Assembly (NCBI RefSeq): GCF_000004195.4
Contig: NC_030678.2
Location: 31,534,201-31,598,200 of the forward strand
Reading direction: 5' to 3'
DNA length: 64,000 bases
Origin: Xenopus tropicalis
Taxonomy: Eukaryota; Chordata; Amphibia; Anura; Pipidae
Program-made: the position numbers and the translations under genes
Notes under the pieces: generated by a model
The model's database searches: none
Told to the model about the DNA's origin: nothing
What the model saw: the letters and a program-made list of their open reading frames with translations, nothing else
In this document: in pieces, positions 10,581 through 22,303 of the stretch
Numbering within the stretch: the stretch's first letter is position 1
Layout of the letters: each line of letters starts with the position of its first letter

Positions 10581-12297
10581 TGTATAGTGCCTGGGTATAG
10601 TACCTGGGTATAGTACCTGGGTATAGTGCCTGGGTATAGTACCTGGGTATAGTACCTGGTTATAGTGCCTGGGTATAGTGCCTGGGTATAGTGCCTGGGT
10701 ATAGTGCCTGTGTATAGTACCTGGGTATAGTGCCTGTGTATAGTGCCTGGGTATAGTACCTGGGTATAGTGCCTGTGTATAGTACCTGGGTATAGTACCT
10801 GTGTATAGTGCCTGGGTATAGTGCCTGGGTATAGTGCCTGGGTATAGTGCCTGGGTATAGTGCCTGGGTATAGTGCCTGTGTATAGTACCTGTGTATAGT
10901 GCCTGTGTATAGTACCTGGGTATAGTGCCTGTGTATAGTGCCTGTGTATAGTACCTGTGTATAGTGCCTGGGTATAGTACCTGGGTATAGTACCTGGGTA
11001 TAGTACCTGTGTATAGTGCCTGTGTATAGTACCTGGGTATAGTACCTGGGTATAGTACCTGTGTATAGTACCTGTGTATAGTACCTGTGTATAGTGCCTG
11101 GGTATAGTACCTGGGTATAGTGCCTGGGTATAGTGCCTGTGTATAGTACCTGTGTATAGTGCCTGGGTATAGTGCCTGTGTATAGTGCCTGGGTATAGTG
11201 CCTGGGTATAGTGCCTGTGTATAGTGCCTGTGTATAGTGCCTGTGTATAGTGCCTGGGTATAGTGCCTGTGTATAGTGCCTGGGTATAGTACCTGGGTAT
11301 AGTGCCTGTGTATAGTGCCTGGGTATAGTGCCTGGGTATAGTACCTGGGTATAGTACCTGTGTATAGTGCCTGGGTATAGTACCTGGGTATAGTACCTGG
11401 GTATAGTACCTGTGTATAGTGCCTGGGTATAGTGCCTGGGTATAGTGCCTGGGTATAGTGCCTGGGTATAGTGCCTGGGTATAGTACCTGGGTATAGTGC
11501 CTGTGTATAGTACCTGTGTATAGTGCCTGTGTATAGTACCTGGGTATAGTACCTGGGTATAGTGCCTGTGTATAGTACCTGTGTATAGTACCTGTGTATA
11601 GTGCCTGGGTATAGTACCTGGGTATAGTACCTGGGTATAGTACCTGTGTATAGTACCTGGGTATAGTACCTGGGTATAGTACCTGGGTATAGTACCTGTG
11701 TATAGTACCTGGGTATAGTGCCTGGGTATAGTACCTGGGTATAGTGCCTGGGTATAGTGCCTGTGTATAGTACCTGTGTATAGTGCCTGGGTATAGTGCC
11801 TGGGTATAGTACCTGGGTATAGTGCCTGTGTATAGTGCCTGTGTATAGTGCCTGTGTATAGTACCTGGGTATAGTACCTGTGTATAGTGCCTGTGTATAG
11901 TACCTGTGTATAGTGCCTGTGTATAGTACCTGGGTATAGTACCTGGGTATAGTACCTGGGTATAGTGCCTGTGTATAGTACCTGGGTATAGTACCTGTGT
12001 ATAGTGCCTGGGTATAGTGCCTGTGTATAGTACCTGGGTATAGTACCTGGGTATAGTACCTGGGTATAGTACCTGGGTATAGTGCCTGTGTATAGTGCCT
12101 GTGTATAGTACCTGGGTATAGTACCTGTGTATAGTGCCTGTGTATAGTGCCTGGGTATAGTGCCTGTGTATAGTACCTGGGTATAGTGCCTGGGTATAGT
12201 ACCTGGGTATAGTGCCTGGGTATAGTGCTTCGGTATAGTACCTGGGTATAGTGCCTGGGTATAGTGCCTGGGTATAGTGCCTGGGTATAGTACCTGT
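10581..12297. repeat. 14-bp minisatellite, about 122 units
   Basis: Unit GTATAGTRCCTGKG. Almost all variation is confined to two positions (R = A/G, K = G/T), giving four unit types in a non-periodic order. Fourteen is not a multiple of three, so three units make 42 nt. Read in reverse this gives a 14-residue repeat open for 580 codons. It is not a gene. Confidence 0.97.
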
Positions 12298-12620
12298 GGG
12301 ATGAAAACTGCAGCAAAAGTTGAGAGTTGGTTCTTAGGTAAAGTTACAGGGGCAGATTCTTCTTTTCAGTCTTTATTTCTGTTTCCAGTTTGCAAAATCT
12401 CCCGATCTCTGTGCGCATGTGTGCTCTGATTGGTCAATTTTACTGTCTGTCAAGGAAGCTGTGCTCTGATTGGAGAATCCACAAGAAGAAAGATCCAATC
12501 GGAGCACAGCAAAAACGGGCTTGAGGGGACTGCAGAAACGGAGTAAGGTTTTTGTTTTTTTTGCTACTTTTCCAGGGGGGGGCAAGTGCCCCCTCTTGCC
12601 CCCTTCTGTGGACACCCATG

Positions 12621-13208
12621 CCTGTGTATAGTGCCTGTGTATAGTACCTGGGTATAGTACCTGGGTATAGTACCTGGGTATAGTGCCTGTGTATAGTACC
12701 TGGGTATAGTACCTGTGTATAGTGCCTGGGTATAGTACCTGTGTATAGTGCCTGTGTATAGTGCCTGGGTATAGTGCCTGTGTATAGTGCCTGGGTATAG
12801 TGCCTGGGTATAGTACCTGCGTATAGTGCCTCGGTATAGTACCTGGGTATAGTGCCTGGGTATAGTGCCTGGGTATAGTACCTGTGGGATGAAAACTGCA
12901 GCAAAAGTTGAGAGTTGGTTCTTAGGTAAAGTTACAGGGGCAGATTCTTCTTTTCAGTCTTTATTTCTGTTTCCAGTTTGCAAAATCTCCCGATCTCTGT
13001 GCGCATGTGTGCTCTGATTGGTCAATTTTACTGTCTGTCAAGGAAGCTGTGCTCTGATTGGAGAATCCACAAGAAGAAAGATCCAATCGGAGCACAGCAA
13101 AAACGGGCTTGAGGGGACTGCAGAAACGGAGTAAGGTTTTTGTTTTTTTTGCTACTTTTCCAGGGGGGGGCAAGTGCCCCCTCTTGCCCCCTTCTGTGGA
13201 CGCCCATG
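12621..13208. repeat. 588-bp tandem duplication of the element's 3' part
   Basis: 12298-12620 (tail ending GGACACCCATG) recurs at 12886-13208 (ending GGACGCCCATG) with an exact 588-bp offset and almost no differences. Between them lie 19 more 14-bp units, starting directly after the internal terminal repeat. The duplicated unit is therefore array + tail + terminal repeat. Confidence 0.9.
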
Positions 13209-13216
13209 TTTAGGCA

Positions 13217-13960
13217 GCGAGGGATTCCCAGCTGTGATGTGCAGGTTGGCATGAAACCCATGGGACCTGTGGATCAAGTGAATCTGTGCAAACTAATTTC
13301 CCCCAGAGGTGAGCTTGCCCATGCGTGGGGTGGGGGCAGTTTTACTCCTGCCATGAGGCAAGGTGACCCCAACTGAATGCTGGAAAGAGGCAGAAGAAGA
13401 AGGCAAAACATTAAAAGATTACAAAAATTATAAAGACTAAAACATGAGGACCAAATGAAAACTTGCCCATTCTATGAATAAAAGTAGGTGACCTACCCCT
13501 TTAATTACAAAAGATAATGTTGTAGCTTTCAGGTACTTTACACAGGGAGTTGTACTGACGTGGGAGATGAACAACCAATGCCCTATTTATAACATCCTAA
13601 TACAATATAATCTCTCATATGACAGAAAATGTACATTCCTAATAAACATCAGAATGCAGAGATCTGCCGCTTAGTAGGCATCAACAACCTGTCTAGAAAT
13701 CCCTCTGTGCTCTTAATGTACGTCATGCAGAAATGATTTGTTCAAAGCAATTAGCTGGCTTAATCACAGGATACAAGGGAAGCCCAGAATGTGGGAGTGC
13801 CGGCCTCTGACACACGGCATTAACCTGATATCCAAATCACTGAGGTGTCACTATGGGCATTCTGCTGCATTGCAGGTGTGTCAGAACTACAATTCCTAGT
13901 ATCTCCTTATCAGCTCCGCTAGTTGATGCCACTTCAGCTTCAAAAACTGACCCATAGTCA
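13217..13960. other. intronic sequence, nothing recognised
   Basis: Contains a short AGCACTACCCCTTTAA-like worn scrap near 13480-13510. No exon seen. Confidence 0.4.
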
Positions 13961-14095
13961 GGTCTGGGTTCATATTGGTCCTGGCATTTTAAGTACACAG
14001 AGGCACACGGCGAGCCCCCACCAGCCCTGGGTATGGCATCTCACAACAGCCCCTCTGGCATTTGCCAGGATCCACAGATTGCCAGCCCGAGCCTG
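13961..14095 (+). mobile_element. ~150-bp MITE, family GGCATTTGCCAGAATCCACA
   Basis: GGTCTGGGTTCATATTGGTC, CTGGCATTTTAAGTACACAG, CCCCTCTGGCATTTGCCAGG and GATTGCCAG in the usual order, with an internal deletion. Confidence 0.7.
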
Positions 14096-15485
14096 TAAAT
14101 AGTCCTAAATCTCAGCTCAAAACACCTCCTAACCCACTTATCAGCCACCATATATTATTATAAAGAAATAATGAGAGATACCTTAGTAAAACAATGCCTA
14201 TAGAGCTGTGGTACCTTGTCCCTCTCATTTTTACAGTCTGATACAAGGGAACATATTTCTACATAGTTAAAATCTATATACTCAGGAATCATGCTAAAAG
14301 GTATTTTGTGCTGCCCTCTCCTGGTTATTCACAGGGCTAATAGCAAAAAGTGCAGGGCATTTTCATGGTCATTTTACACCTGCCATGGGTGACTTATTTA
14401 AAAACTGAATGTTCCGAATGATCCATAATTCAGTGTACAAAGGATATTAACTCTCTCTTATCAGTAAATGTCTTATATGACAAATACATTCTTACAACCT
14501 GCTCTGTGGAAGCAATGCAAATACTGGGAAACCAGCTCACTGTAACATACTCATGCCTTTAGCACTAATAATCTGGGCAAAGGCTACAAGTCCGTGTTAT
14601 GACGGCAAACATTCACTGTTCCTATATATATGCTAAGGGCGACAGATAAGTCTTTATCTCAGCTCCAAATACAGTTTTGCAGCAACTGGTTACAGCAAGT
14701 TTATCTAAATATAACTTGGTATTATATAACTGAAAGGTGCCAGCAGCTAAACTGTAACTCTCAATATGCAGCTAAAGGCCTGGTATATATACTTTTGAGA
14801 TACCAATGGGCTATGAGATGCTGTTGATTTGTCAAATCTGGCTGACACAATAATTCCAGATGTGGGTAAAGAAGAAAGCTACAAAGAATGTCTACATTGG
14901 GGCTGATTCCCGGCCTGCATTTTCCACAAGCGAGTGGACCTTCTCCTGATATCCACACCTACGGGTGGGCGCTATCAGGCTAATTTGGTCATTTGGCTCC
15001 AAGGCCAAACGATTAAATTAGAACAGGGGGTGCTGTCGGTATCCGATGGAAAAATCAAACCTGCCTCATACGGGGACCGATAAGCTGCCAAATTGGTTTA
15101 AGGGACCGATATCGGAAGCTAAAACTGGCCCATGTACTGCCACCTTTAGGATGGCTACAGCCAATTTTCTGCCAGCTGAAAGACACTGTGGAAAAACTGC
15201 CCCATGTACCATTAGCCATTTGCTTGCATAGTGGATATATAGATATATACACACAGTATGCACTTGTAAATAATGGTACATTTACTTCAATGAACAATAA
15301 CTCCAGATACCTAATACATTATACAATAAGGGCAGAAGTATTGGCACCCAAAATATATTAAATACAGTGACAAACAGTGGAAACGTTTTCCCTAAATACA
15401 TTACATACAGTGGGTGGCAATGATTTCTGAAACCCCAGACCCCCTTACCCTTCCAAAAAGCTGGTATCCTGAAGATGGGCTTTTA
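14096..15485. other. intronic sequence, nothing recognised
   Basis: AT-rich. Several 60-80 codon open frames on both strands have no supporting signal. Confidence 0.45.
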
Positions 15486-15637
15486 CTGGCAATCTGTGGA
15501 TTCTGTTAAATGCCAGAGGGGCTGCTGTAAGTTGCTATAGATAGTCACTATTTATTGGGATGGTAGAGGGCTGTATGGGCCACTGTGCATTTTAAATGCC
15601 AGGGCCTTTTTCAAATCCCAGTACGGACCTGCCTGGA
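15486..15637 (-). mobile_element. ~150-bp MITE, family GGCATTTGCCAGAATCCACA (reverse)
   Basis: Reverse orientation: TGGCAATCTGTGGATTCTG, GAGGGGCTGCTGTAAG, AATGCCAGGGCC and a CAGTACGGACC end. Confidence 0.7.
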
Positions 15638-17108
15638 GAAGATTTCAGCACTGTAGAAATGAAAACAAAATTAGAAATTGTTTGCATTGCTAACTGTTCT
15701 CCCATGCCCCTAGTGGTAGACATAAGAATAGCACCCACAAAGGAGAGCCTGTTTTATGCAATTGTGTATTATGTATTGTGCTTTTTTTGTTTTGTTTTTT
15801 TGTACATTGAGTAGGAGAAACAAAAGCTTTTGCTAACTATGAGACCTTCAATTAAAAATTCCATTCACAAAGCAAACATATCTAATCATAAATAATAAAT
15901 GTGCATTATATTGTAATAATTTCCAGATGGACAGTATTGTGTGCTTATATGCAGTGGGATAGTGCTTGGCATCCCTTTGTCCATAAATATATTTGGAGAC
16001 TATTTAAATGTACCCTTTTATCCGAGTAGCATATCCTCTACAAATCATCTGGCTAATTTACACATCATACATCAGAGCATTCATTTAAATGAACAAAAGG
16101 TGTGACAATGACCTGTTCAAAAAAGTGACATGGCGGGTGGGGACATGGTAAGCCAAATGTCTAAAGTTTTGCCCATCTGTATTTCACCTGCAATTCCATA
16201 CAAGGAGAAAAAGCAACACTTTTCTAGTTGACCAGTAGGCGGCAGCCTTGCAACTACAATGCTCAAATGTTACAGCTTGGCCTGTGTTATCTGCAAATCC
16301 AACTAGTGGCAGTAATAAATAACAGATGAACTTGACTAGGGTTAAAATTCCTGTAAAGTCCCAGATATTCAAATGAGAAAGACGGTAGCACAGAGATAGT
16401 GGTTCTACCCTCCAGAGAAAAAATCATTCCCTATAACCTCTCACTGTTTTATGCAAACAGCATCTTCCTGTGCTGTACTACATTAAGTAGATTGTATACC
16501 ACAAACTATTGATTTTCTCTCACAGGACACACACTCCTTTTAATGATAAAGGTGAATAATAGAAAGCCATTTAATGCTGTATATGCTCCATTCCTCCCCA
16601 GGTCAACTATAAGGCCAGAGTCTCTCTGTGTTCTTCCTCTATCCACATACTTCCATCACACATACAAACAGTCTCCCACCTATTATAACAAACCGAAAAC
16701 CCCCAGTCCACGGTAAAGGAGAAATATGCAGTACTGACGAAGGGACAGTCAGACTTTTTTATTCTGTAAGGAGAACTCACCATTTACAGTATGTCTTACA
16801 AAGCAGAATTCATGATTATCAAGTGATAGTCTTCTATCAGAACAATATTTAGGCTAATTGCTTAGGTTTTGGCATCAGGGAGATCCCCTCGATTAAGAAA
16901 ATATCAATATAGCACAGAAGCTGTTTCTCTATCTGTTTTCTAAATGAATCAATATCAGGGAAATAAAAAAAAATCAACATATATTTCAAAAAATATGTTA
17001 CAACAAAGAGCAATTAGATATCTGTTTCTTCTGCATGGTGCCCTTGTGAAGAATCAAACCACGTTCTCTTAGTATAAAGTATGACAAATTACTCATGTAG
17101 ATCCTTAC
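15638..17108. other. intronic sequence left of the second coding exon
   Basis: No repeat family recognised. Apart from the CTCF-like site at 16232, no motif stands out. Confidence 0.45.
16232..16245 (+). promoter_or_regulatory. CTCF-like motif in intron
   Basis: CCAGTAGGCGGCAG matches the CTCF core at 13 of 14 positions. It lies about 900 bp beyond the second specc1 coding exon, in otherwise unannotated intron. Single motif matches are often unoccupied. Confidence 0.25.
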
Positions 17109-17244
17109 CAGTGGCGCTGCGGTACTTGCTCTCAGTAAGCTCTGATATGGCTCCTGTAGTGATGGTCTTCTTCATTCGGGATGTAGTAGAAGTGCTGCTG
17201 CCCCCAGGCTTGGTGAGCATGTCATCGCTGCTTGCTCTCTTCAG
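17109..17244 (-). CDS. specc1: specc1 (cytospin-B) second coding exon
   Basis: Seen: minus-strand acceptor (TATCTGACAG|CTG) at 17245/17244 and donor (CACTG|GTAAGG) at 17109/17108. The 136 nt give 45 codons plus 1 nt (entry phase 0, exit phase 1). The peptide begins [15 protein letters not shown], has an STSTTS low-complexity stretch, and ends [21 protein letters not shown]. Known: human SPECC1 continues after SRLSR with LKRASS(E/D)D, then KPG, KKT and the block GAISELTES, so the match is position by position. Inferred: residues 50-94 of cytospin-B, a Ser/Thr-rich and probably disordered linker before the coiled coil. It is spliced from 27977 across a 10.7-kb intron. The next exon of the family is long (over 1 kb) and encodes coiled coil. 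No such open frame exists on the minus strand in 1-17108, so it lies outside the window. Confidence 0.9.
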
Positions 17245-17245
17245 C

Positions 17246-18671
17246 TGTCAGATACAGATAGGAACAAGTTAAATATATGGCCACAGTCTCTACTCCAACT
17301 AGGATCTACCCATCTGAGCTACCTGCATTTCCCAAAGCTTCAGGATGCCGTCTTGAGAGTCAGTAACCCACAGCTTTCAGAACCCTAATCTGCTTCAAAA
17401 TTCCCTTTTCCTCTGCTCATATTATTCCCGTGATTTGATAAATTCTATGCATTGTTTTTAGTCAATAATAATAGTAGTAATAGCGTTTTTTTAGATTTGT
17501 TACATATTCTCTATAGATCAAAAGCTCTCTCTTTTTCATATCTGCTTTGTAATATTAATAAGTCCTATTTCCAACACAGATAAAAACATAAGTAAAAGCA
17601 GCCACACACGTGCAGATTTTAGCTGTGATTCAGCTCCTTTAGTCCAAATTGGCAGCTTATCTGCCAGTGTATGGGGGCAAATGGCGTATTTATATGATGC
17701 CAGGCCCCCTGCAAAAAACAAATCTTCGGAGGGGCTGAAGGCACCACAACACCCACCCACCTGGTCACATCCCCCTTTCCCTGCTTACTCGCTCACAGGT
17801 AAGAGAGTGGCTGGGGGGGAGGGATGTCTCTAGAGCTTTAGAGGATGCAGACCCCCTGGTCTAGCCCCCCCCCCCACCAAGGTCTGCTTCCCTTATATTT
17901 AGGCCACTGTATGGTGCAATACAACTGGCCTAGCCGACCAATATCTTACCGATATTTGACCTGACATTGATCAGCTTTAAAATGTGGTCTGATTGCCTGT
18001 AATGAATAGGGCTCTGGGGCCCAATGATCGGTTCAGTTTATTATCGCCCACCTCAATGTAGGCATATTGGGGAAAGATCCACCAAAGGTGTAGACATTCC
18101 AATGTATGGCCAGCTTTATTTTTTTTAAAAAAGTGTTTTTGCCGTTCAATGAAAAGCCACAGAAGCAACTTCTCCTGTTTTTCATCAATTGAGAAAGTTT
18201 GATTTTTTTCAGAATATTCTGTCCATACTGTATGAGTTGTTCCATTCACTGTGAGGGATCCCTGATGGCAAGATGTCAGTCTGACTGAGTGTGTACGAAG
18301 AGCTTTTCTGGAATCAGATTCTGGTTGTTAGAGCACAAAACAAAGAATAATGTCTTTCATCTGAAAGATTCTGAAAAATGTCTGACTCTCCTGTCTGTCT
18401 CCAGGGATTATATAACCTTTTCCTTTCCTACTCCTTCCTTTCCACACTTAATAAATCTTATGAACACTGACAAAGTTGTGTTAATGTTTCTTTTCCACGG
18501 GGAGAGTAATATAAACTTTGTGTATTGGAAATTAGTATTATTGTTTTTTATGGGACATGATCGATACTTACCACACTGAAAACAATAGGACGTTTTACTA
18601 GCCAGCAAGTAGTATTAGCTACTTATCTCCCTCTGTGGAGTGGAAATAATGTCACATAGGATGGCAGAAGA
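17246..18671. other. intron sequence, nothing recognised
   Basis: AT-rich, with a C-rich patch at 17860-17880. Overlapping short frames on the minus strand near 18.0-18.25 kb lack splice support. Confidence 0.45.
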
Positions 18672-19235
18672 TGGCATAACATATTCCTATCCATCTAACC
18701 GCTCCTTCTCTGTCGCTCTTGCTAACAAATCCTCTACCCTGGTTCAGCTTAGTGTGGGGGTGCCTCAGGGCTCTGTGCTTGGTCCTTTGCTGTTCTCCCT
18801 GTACACTCTCTCTTTAGGAGACCTTATTTCTTCTTTTGGTTTAAATATCACTTATAAGCAGATGACATCCAGATATATTTAGTCACCCCTGCACTAACCA
18901 CTGATGTTCAAACCCAGATTGGTAACTGCCTCCTGGCTATCTCCTCCTGGATGAACCAACTAAAACTTAACCTAGCTAAAACAGAGCTCATGGTCTTCCC
19001 GCACAAACCTAGCCCTTCTCCTCCTTTCACATCACTATTGATGGCATGACCATCAACTCTGTTAATTCTGCACGCTGCCTTGGGGTTATCTTTGACCAGT
19101 CACTCTCCTTCTCTAACCATATTAATAACACTGCCAAAACCTGCCGTTTTTTCTTCCGCAATGATGCCAAGATACGCCCCTTTCTTTCCCAAGTAACAGC
19201 TAAAACACTAATCCAAGCCCTTGGTCACAGGTCAC
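18672..19235 (+). pseudogene. CR1/L2-type LINE reverse transcriptase fragment, frameshifted
   Basis: Seen: a frame with [18 protein letters not shown] (around 18750-18810), then a shift of frame just before the catalytic ADD box (ADDIQIYL, 18858-18881). Next come WMNQLKLNLAKTELMVF, a second frameshift near 19030, and ARCLGVIFDQSLSF. Known: these are the RT palm blocks (VPQGS and YADD) and the following thumb of CR1/L2-type non-LTR retrotransposons. The fragment lacks endonuclease and N-terminal RT and stops where the LTR candidate begins. It is an inert remnant with at least two frameshifts. Confidence 0.85.
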
Positions 19236-19710
19236 TGTCAGGATACCTGGGAAAGTCCAGGACGGAGCTTATATATGTCCTAGGTTCCTAAAAGAATGGT
19301 TCCCAGGACTGTTAGTCCGGCCCGGGTGTTGTGGGTCTACCTGAGGCATCTCAGCTGGCTAATTAAAAGGCAGCCTGAGCAAAGTAGAAAGCTGCAGTCT
19401 GGGGGAAAGACACAGGGAAGCTGCCTGTGTGAGCTGACTGAGAGATTTTGAAAGCATTACAAGGTTTGAACTTTGTTTCCTTTTCTCTGTGTGGGAGACA
19501 GGCGGTCGGTCTGCTCCTGGTTAGTTAGGACAATTGTCCTGTGTTAGGTAGAGACCATTATGTGGCAAGGATTTTATTTTGAACTATTTTGTAATTTTTT
19601 ATGCAAGTGAAAATAAACTGCCTAAAAGAGAATACACTCTCATGTGTTGTAATTGTGCCAAGGGCTGCTTTACCCCCAGAAAGCTGGTCCCAGCTACCTA
19701 ACCCCTGACA
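19236..19710 (+). mobile_element. solo-LTR candidate
   Basis: TGTCAGG at the start and CCTGACA at the end form the inverted TG..CA ends expected of an LTR. Inside are a TTATATA box at about 19269 and AATAAA at about 19611. It abuts the LINE remnant. No clear 5-bp target duplication (GTCAC against ACACA), so the insertion is old, rearranged or misdelimited. No internal retroelement genes are nearby. Confidence 0.55.
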
Positions 19711-20722
19711 ACACATATACAGAGGTCAATAGTAAAAATTCAAATCTTTTATGAAACATCCTTAAAACAGCCTGATGCATTCTTTTGTGCAACCAGCATT
19801 TATTATAGAATCATAACACATGGCATACACACAAACTGCAAAGCCACGCAAAGTATTACTATAAATGTTAAAAGGCCTACCTTCTGCCACAAAAAGAATT
19901 TAATAGCATGAAGTACTCAAGGCAATTTAAGGACAAATTTATTAAAATTCATAGCAAAAAAAAAAAAATTGGAAACACAAATCTATTTGAGGTCAGTATT
20001 TTTAAAACTCAAACTTAAGAATTATTAATCATTTGAATCTAAAATCTAAAACCTGCCGAGATCCTACAGCAGTCAGTGGAAGTGTATCTGATCTCTTTCC
20101 TTTTTATCTTTTTTATTTGAGTTTATTAAAGGCTAAAAACACCCATGTAATTTAAATTGGCAATGAAGGAAAACTGGTCTCCCCATATGGTAATAATTAA
20201 ATACATAACAAAGCAATGCAATAAATCATACAGAGTAAAATAAAATAAGTCAAATATAAGGATATTATAATCAAGGAGAAGTTTCATATAATAGGTCATG
20301 AATAATAGGTCATGAAACTCTGATTTGTCTTCTAATATCCTTATATGTTACAACAGAGAGTACATAATAATAATACACAAGTTACAACAGAGTGGAGCAC
20401 ACCCGTCACCAAAAGAACAGCCCTGGGTGCAGGTCAAACAAATATACATATAGTGAAAGATTACCGCACACTTAGGGACTTGGTGCAAAAGAAAAAACGT
20501 GCCCCTCTCTCCCTCTCTCCAATTCAAATCTTAGAACACCCAGCACACAAAGTGAAATCAAAAAAATACAAACAGTTCCAATAACATAGCAACATTCCAG
20601 TGCTCCTAGACACCTTTATTAAGCATCAAATAAACCTGCTCCAACACTAAAAACCTGAATGCCAGATGCTTTGCGGCAAGAGCTCGAAAGCAATTTTCCC
20701 CAAGAAAAAGGTTTCTGTCTTA
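19711..20722. other. intron sequence; possible retroelement-tail fragment at 20.39-20.64 kb
   Basis: 20390-20640 has a run of phrases (GGTGCAAAAGAAAAAACG, CACCTTTATTAAGCATCAA) reminiscent of the tail repeats at 41-42 kb, but no firm match. The rest is AT-rich. Confidence 0.3.
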
Positions 20723-21004
20723 GGGCTCTGGCACACGGGGAGATTAGTTGCCCGTGACAAATCTCCCTGTTCGCGGGCGACTAATCTCCCCGAATTGCCA
20801 TCCCACCGGTGAAAATGTAAGTCGCCGGTGGGATGGCGTTGCCTCGCGAGGCATTTTCGGTGACTTGCCGAAATCACGCCGCCGCGTGTGCCATCCCACC
20901 GGCGACTCACATTTTCGCTGGTGGGATGGCAACTCGGGGAGATTAGTCGCACGCGAACAGGGAAATTTGTCACGGGCGACTAATCTCCCCGTGTGCCAGA
21001 GCCC
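20723..21004. mobile_element. Harbinger-like foldback MITE, family A copy 2
   Basis: Ends GGGCTCTGGCACACGGGGAG and CCCGTGTGCCAGAGCCC are perfect inverted repeats, with TTA on both sides (20720-20722 and 21005-21007). The interior consists of nested palindromes of GATTAGTCGCC and GCCATCCCACCGGCGA blocks. The best preserved member in the window. Confidence 0.9.
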
Positions 21005-21007
21005 TTA

Positions 21008-22178
21008 TTCACCATAAAGTAGATAGATATATAGATATACTTATACATACCTACATACATTGATAATAGATAGTTGACAGATAACAAATAGATGACCGAG
21101 AGATAACTGACAGGTCTTTTCTTTGCTGTTGTTTTTACACCAGTGGGAAGAACAACATATGTGCCATAGGACTTAGGGTAAATACAGTGTGTGTTTCGTC
21201 AACTCATTCTATAGTGGCAAATATTCCCAGACTCACCATCTTCAGTATCATTCATTTGCTTGGCGTAAATGACATAGGCTCAGAGGGTCAGACTCCTCCA
21301 CAGCTACTTTATTCTGTCTGAAGGTGCTGTGTCTTCTCCGCACTCTGACTGCCTGACCTTCATCCCTAGGCAGCTTCAGGGTAAACTGTCAGTGACTGGT
21401 AACTAGAATGTCATTTGAATAATACAAATGGCACAACTAAAGAGGGTGAGTCAGGGAAAAAACTGATATGTACCTGGCCAGAATATACCCGTATCGCTGA
21501 CAGTCGAGAAGAATGGGATGGAAGAATGTTTTCAAGCTGAATACAATATGAAATGAGCAGTAGACAGAGCAAGTGACAAAACTACCTTGTCTATGGAGGC
21601 CCTACCTGATATTAAGCATCTCCTATTGCAAAGCAGGATATTCATTTCTGGGAACGGCTTAAGGGCACACAATTTCTGATTTCTATAGATACCTGGCTGC
21701 CTTATACAATACAACCTGCCTTGTAAATAGAGAGAGAAAAGAAAGAGGACGGACACCCAGGTGATTTATGTTCTACTTCCTCCAGGCTTGTGTAGACTTT
21801 CCTCAATTTATGAAGTCTGTTTTGTACAACATTATGTCCAAGTGTGATGAACCATTTGTTGCTATAAACTGGAGCCACATTGCAGAAGACATCAAATAAT
21901 TATTTATTATTAATGATCAATTAACTATTTAGAGTCACCAATGACCATCTTACAATAATAAATTGACATCACATCTCAACCACAAGACGATGCAACACTG
22001 CTCTGCCAGGGGATAATTCACACAGAAGAGAGCACATTGCAGGAAACTGGCTCAGACAACAATACAAAATTAGCTCGCATTGCTCTTTTTTTCTCATTAA
22101 CAGCTTTTTTTTGCCAATTTGCTCATCCATTATTGTGATTTGATCAATATTCCCTACATAATTATTATACTGTCCCAA
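21008..22178. other. intron sequence, nothing recognised
   Basis: Short ATAGATAGATA-type tract at 21017-21100; otherwise unremarkable. Confidence 0.45.
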
Positions 22179-22303
22179 AGCCAGTTCTGGACTGAGATGC
22201 AAAATAGGCCCAAACAGCCCCCACCAAATAGAAACTGTCTATGGCATATTACAGCAGCCCCTAAGGCATCTGCCAGAATCCACAGGTTGCCACTCCAGGC
22301 CTG
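22179..22303 (+). mobile_element. ~150-bp MITE, family GGCATTTGCCAGAATCCACA
   Basis: AGTTCTGGACTGAGATGCAA, AAATAGGCCCAAACAGCCCC, TATGGCATATTACAGCAG, CCAGAATCCACAGGTTGCCA. About 20 bp are deleted relative to the others. Confidence 0.7.

Larger units (their letters stand above)
9337..13208 (+). mobile_element. large non-autonomous hAT-like element, copy 1 (expanded 14-bp array)
   Basis: Ends CATGGGCGTCCGCAGAA and TTCTGTGGACGCCCATG are inverted repeats. A perfect 8-bp duplication TTTAGGCA flanks them (9329-9336 and 13209-13216), so hAT. Order inside: a 16-bp stem palindrome (9379-9442), a unique 5' part (TTCCCACTGACTTCCAGGG), a T2-like insert (9697-10093), a short 43-bp repeat (10145-10295), the unique phrase ATTCAGGCCCTGGCACTA, the 14-bp array, then a tail with ATTGG boxes. 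The last 588 bp (array end + tail + end) are tandemly duplicated. No transposase. Copies 2 and 3 are at 36683-40165 (inverted) and 60501-62259. Confidence 0.9.

Noticed and set aside
10581..12297. TATAGT words as a promoter array
   Set aside because: They are part of the tandem unit and there is no independent promoter evidence.
10574..12316. 580-codon minus-strand open frame (YTQALYPGTIPRH-type repeat protein)
   Set aside because: It is only the translation of the stop-free 14-bp minisatellite. The frame starts and ends with the array and has no promoter, splice or codon evidence.
12440..12904. 154-codon minus-strand frame sharing the same repeat
   Set aside because: It spans the second piece of the same array plus the transposon tail and is not conserved in copies 2 and 3.
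1..17108. third specc1 coding exon
   Set aside because: The family's next exon is long and coiled-coil rich; no minus-strand frame of that kind is present, so it must lie outside the window.
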